Origin: Lachnospiraceae bacterium
GTDB lineage: Bacteria; Bacillota; Clostridia; Lachnospirales; Lachnospiraceae
Direction of reading: 5' to 3'
DNA length: 63,711 bases
Assembly (NCBI GenBank): GCA_017461775.1
Contig: JAFTXD010000019.1
Span: 1-63,711 of the forward strand
The number at the start of each line of letters is the position of its first letter. The stretch's first letter is position 1. This document shows positions 61,124-63,711 of this stretch, piece by piece. The notes below the pieces were generated by a model. The model was given only the letters and a program-made list of their open reading frames with translations. It was not told the DNA's origin and did no database searches. The translations under genes were made by a program, and so were the position numbers.

Positions 61124-61717
61124 TTTTGCTCCATCTTATCAATAATTTTACCTGTACCCTAATTCCTTACAAAATAGGCTGAGAATTACGTTAAATTTGC
61201 TCTATACTTCTAAAAATATCCTATAGACCCTGATTTTTCAAAAATTCGGGGTCTATGGATTATTTCTCTCTTTCCAGAGCAACTTTTCCTTATTTATCCA
61301 TCTTTTTTACTGTTCGCGGGGTCTATGAGAAAAAATTGACCGCTCAGAGCCATTCATACTGTTAGGACAAGTATTAATGATTGATTCATAAATATCCCGG
61401 ATATCTGCCTCAGAACACTCCGGGTAATCCTCCTTTACCACCTGTATAAACTGTTCTAAACTTGCTTTATGAATTATGAGCTTTTTAAGCATATACAGGA
61501 ACTATTAAAAGAACATATATCATATCTGGTGGTTCTGATTGAGAAAATGGCGGAAATTTGATATAATTTGATTTGAAAACTTGAATTTGTCAAACAGATA
61601 GATGAAAAGCAATAGTTTTTTATATGCCACGAAAGGTAGCAATAATGTAAAACACCAATTCTTGTTGATTTATGAAAAAATGATAAGATTATCCTATAAA
61701 AACTAGGAGGCATTATT
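61124..61717. other. Long stretch without a well-supported gene
   Basis: It holds a near-perfect long hairpin, ATAGACCC (61223-61230) with GGGTCTAT (61249-61256) and an inner GATTTTT/AAAAATTC, possibly the cotJABC terminator. GGGGTCTATG occurs at 61248-61257 and again near 61317-61326. The rest is A+T-rich. One weak 61-codon frame lies on the minus strand at 61307-61492. It looks like a decayed insertion site. Confidence 0.4.
61307..61492 (-). pseudogene. Possible remnant of a protein gene
   Basis: A 61-codon frame reads LKKLIIHKASLEQFIQVVKE followed by DYPECSEADIRDIYESIINTC, which looks like ordinary helical protein, then a less convincing tail SMNGSERSIFSHRPREQ. No ribosome site is visible. 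It may be a gene fragment; no family recognised. Confidence 0.2.
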
Positions 61718-62158
61718 ATGACATTAGGAGAACGAATAAAAAATTATCGCCAGAAAGCAGGATTATCACAAGAACAACTTGCAGAAAAAATAAATGTGTC
61801 TAGGCAAGCAATTACAAAGTGGGAAAATGATAGCGGAATTCCCGATATTGATAATCTTATTTCACTTAGTAAAGTAATGGGGATTTCATTAGATGAACTT
61901 GTTATGGGTGAAAAGGAAAATGATATTTCCGATATAAAGCGCAGTGCCATTAACCAAAGAAATAGGAATTGCAAATTATATCTAATTGCAGTAATTAGTT
62001 TTTCCATTGCTTGGTTTTGTTGGTTTATTATTTTGCTTTTAAATGTCGCAGACGGAAATACCGCAACCGCTGTACTAAGCGGAATAAATACAACGCTGCT
62101 TGGTTTACCAATAGGCATATTCTCGCGAAAGTATTTTGATGCAAAAAAATCTCAATAA
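61718..62158 (+). CDS. XRE-family regulator with C-terminal membrane segments
   Basis: A 146-residue protein. The helix-turn-helix domain covers residues 1-65 (LGERIKNYRQKAGLSQEQLAEKINVSRQAITKWENDSGIPD). After a charged linker there are two hydrophobic segments (LYLIAVISFSIAWFCWFIILLLNV and TAVLSGINTTLLGLPIGIF), so it is probably a membrane-tethered regulator. A+T content is higher than in the core genes. Start ATG 61718 follows AGGAGG. Confidence 0.88.
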   Translation: MTLGERIKNYRQKAGLSQEQLAEKINVSRQAITKWENDSGIPDIDNLISLSKVMGISLDELVMGEKENDISDIKRSAINQRNRNCKLYLIAVISFSIAWFCWFIILLLNVADGNTATAVLSGINTTLLGLPIGIFSRKYFDAKKSQ

Positions 62159-62324
62159 TTTTATTTTATAAGATACTACAATATTGACAGTCAAATTCCA
62201 ATATGTAGAACAGATTGAAACTTGAATAGTCCAAAGGTGGAAATAAGAATTAAAGAAATACAAAATAAACAATACGAATAATCTATTAAAGGTGTATCAC
62301 TATGAATGGAAGGAGGCATATTTT

Positions 62325-62660
62325 ATGAATGTAGGATTTGTGTTATGTGGAGTTTTGGTTATAACATTTGCAATTCTAGGAGTATTATTTGCAATATTTA
62401 AGGAAAAATCGGCAGAATTTGTTTCAGGATTTAATTCATTTTCTAAAAAGGAACAAGCACTGTATGATAAAGCTCGTATTTCTCGTGATATAAGAAACGA
62501 GTTTTTTACATGGACTGCTATAATGTTAATAGGAGCACTATTGTCCTATTTTCTATCACCATATATGGCTATTCCATCTTATATTATTTGGTTGATTCTA
62601 TTTTTTAAAGATGTACATCTTGACAATCACAAAGCGTTTGAAAAATATTTACTAAATTAG
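62325..62660 (+). CDS. DUF3784-type small membrane protein
   Basis: A 111-residue protein with three membrane segments: residues 3-25 (GFVLCGVLVITFAILGVLFAIF), 63-80 and 85-100. The loop FVSGFNSFSKKEQALYDKARISRDIRN has the spacing of DUF3784. Function unknown. The start ATG 62325 follows GGAGGCA; ATG 62292 is in frame but unsupported. Together with the XRE gene it forms an A+T-rich accessory pair. Confidence 0.75.
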   Translation: MNVGFVLCGVLVITFAILGVLFAIFKEKSAEFVSGFNSFSKKEQALYDKARISRDIRNEFFTWTAIMLIGALLSYFLSPYMAIPSYIIWLILFFKDVHLDNHKAFEKYLLN

Positions 62661-62686
62661 CAGCAGTCAAATTAGAAAATGTCAGA

Positions 62687-62712
62687 TGGCGGGAGAAATC
62701 CCGCCACTATTT
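62687..62712. terminator. Intrinsic terminator
   Basis: TGGCGGGA (62687-62694), GAAA, TCCCGCCA (62699-62706), then CTATTTTT. It lies between convergent genes; the plus-strand T-run is the better one. Confidence 0.85.
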
Positions 62713-62724
62713 TTCATGTATTTC

Positions 62725-63375
62725 CTATTCCTCCGGATTCTCTAACAAATCTTCCACCGTACATCCCAATACTCTTGAAAATTTGTAAACTGTTCCCACC
62801 TGCGCCTTATCAATATCGTTTACTTTTTGCTCATACATTTGAATAGAACGCAGATTTACACCGGAGAGGCGTGCAAGCTCACTTTGAGATATCCCACGAT
62901 TTTCTCGAATTTTTTTCAGTTTTGTCTCCAGTTCTACAGCATGATACCTTTTGTTCATATCTTCTATGAAATGTCCAATATCCATCTCATGATATACATT
63001 ATACATTGCAATAATTTCTGAGAAAGAAATCCTCGAAAAAATATCTTTAAACCGCCTGCAAGTTATCCACTGATATTCCGCCAGTGCCCAGCCTGCCCAA
63101 TATACCTCGGAGCGTTCTTCGCAAAATATTTTCTCTGGAAATTTCCGGTCAGGATAAGCATAGCTGATTACTCTTTTTACCAGCTCTATGCCGGACATGC
63201 CTGCGATGATTGCCGGATTTCCCCGCTCAAATTTTTCTGCATAACCAGATTGTACGAAAAGCTTCGAAAAAATATCTGCATCAAATTTACAGGTGTTAAT
63301 CGCATAATCATAAACTTCTGCCAAATTCTGTTTTGCATCACTCAGATATAATTCGTTGTATGCGTGAATCATCAT
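62725..63375 (-). CDS. XRE-family antitoxin-like protein paired with DUF3990
   Basis: A 216-residue protein. The N-terminal 140 residues are a helical domain (AEVYDYAINTCKFDADIFSKLF, MSGIELVKRVI, WAGWALAEYQWITCRRFKDIF) often found next to DUF3990 genes; the C-terminal part is an XRE helix-turn-helix (KLKKIRENRGISQSELARLSGVNLRSIQMYEQ). It overlaps the upstream gene by 38 bases, with AGGAGATG before its ATG 63375. The pair has the layout of a toxin-antitoxin or abortive-infection module (inference). Confidence 0.8.
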   Translation of the reverse strand: MMIHAYNELYLSDAKQNLAEVYDYAINTCKFDADIFSKLFVQSGYAEKFERGNPAIIAGMSGIELVKRVISYAYPDRKFPEKIFCEERSEVYWAGWALAEYQWITCRRFKDIFSRISFSEIIAMYNVYHEMDIGHFIEDMNKRYHAVELETKLKKIRENRGISQSELARLSGVNLRSIQMYEQKVNDIDKAQVGTVYKFSRVLGCTVEDLLENPEE

Positions 63376-63711
63376 TTTTCATCTCCTCTCTGAGAATGTC
63401 TAAAACAAAGATATCCTCTTTATAAGAGCGACCATTACGAATTTCATTCCGGTACGTTTCTCTGGCACCGGAATCTCTTGCAATAAATTTCGGATAATAT
63501 ATCGTTTTATCAGCGAATTCCACATCTACAAATTGCAAATTCGCAAATGCCTTTTCTGAAATCAACACTACTTGTTCACCTAATCTTCCAAGTCGAAGTG
63601 CACGATTCAAGCTCCGAAGTGGTAATCCATTTTGTACAAAGGATTCTGCAAAAGAAAAGTAGGAATCATCTGCCCTGTAACCAATCACAACATCATAATC
63701 CTTTAAATCAA
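63338..63711 (-). CDS. DUF3990 domain protein, 5' end outside window
   Basis: The frame is open to the window edge (reading DLKDYDVVIGYRADDSYFSFAESF), so at least 124 residues are seen and the start lies beyond base 63711. The segments LPLRSLNRALRLGRLGEQVVLISEKAFANLQFVD and ARETYRNEIRNGRSYKEDIFVLDILREEM match DUF3990 proteins. Many of these are encoded before an XRE-type partner, as here. Enzymatic activity is not known to me. Confidence 0.8.
   Translation of the reverse strand, partial: DLKDYDVVIGYRADDSYFSFAESFVQNGLPLRSLNRALRLGRLGEQVVLISEKAFANLQFVDVEFADKTIYYPKFIARDSGARETYRNEIRNGRSYKEDIFVLDILREEMKNDDSRIQRIISE

Overview
The window looks like a chromosomal segment of a spore-forming, flagellated Gram-positive Clostridia member, most likely Lachnospiraceae (inference from gene families and order; no rRNA is present). 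Pointers are sigH in the classical ispF-cysE-cysS-mrnC-rlmB-sigH order, cotJABC spore-coat genes, a flagellin preceded by a CsrA-type gene, ECF vitamin transporters, two Rpn/PD-(D/E)XK genes and AGGAGG ribosome sites throughout. Most of it is housekeeping, with small accessory patches.

Layout. 1-6.1 kb: the 3' part of purL, then a pantothenate/CoA cluster (coaX and an ECF S-component on the minus strand; coaBC and a second S-component on the plus strand). 6.1-9.8 kb: an accessory/motility patch with a small tyrosine recombinase framed by two copies of a palindromic site, a CsrA-like gene, flagellin with a CsrA-type leader hairpin, and an Rpn-family gene behind a structured leader. 9.8-16.2 kb: zinc metallopeptidase, two-component system, queH, argS, tRNA-Val and tRNA-Met. 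16.2-20.6 kb: a patchwork with a DUF3800 gene, a candidate small RNA, hypothetical genes, an acetyltransferase, a thioesterase, a tiny membrane protein and a HicAB toxin-antitoxin pair. 20.6-30 kb: AlaX editing protein, potABCD polyamine transporter, hybrid histidine kinase, DEAD-box helicase. 30-34.5 kb: ispF to sigH. 34.6-39.2 kb: RND exporter with a large coiled-coil insert plus its TetR regulator and a matching operator. 39.2-41.1 kb: small hypothetical, tRNA-Thr, second Rpn-family gene with a leader homologous to the first. 41.1-48 kb: PBP1A, YigZ, MgtE and a complete IS1182-type element. 48-61.1 kb: lipoprotein, yajC-tgt, VanY-type peptidase, aroC, lactonase, a GH13-like protein lacking catalytic residues, VanZ, DUF1292, UvrD-type helicase, gltX, ppa, cotJABC. 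61.1-63.7 kb: non-coding stretch, XRE regulators, and a DUF3990/XRE pair running off the window.

The signals most worth following are (1) the roughly 0.75 kb single-gene recombinase unit bounded by direct copies of a TGTAAC...GTTACA dyad; (2) a structured leader RNA shared by the two distant Rpn-family genes, with a compensatory base-pair change in one hairpin and, in the first copy, a hairpin that hides the ribosome binding site; (3) a CsrA-like protein lacking Arg6 next to a flagellin leader with a canonical CsrA hairpin; (4) a GH13 protein that has lost its catalytic residues; (5) a candidate approximately 100-nt RNA with its own promoter and terminator after the DUF3800 gene. All coordinates and motifs were read by eye; family names rest on recognised motifs, not on database searches.
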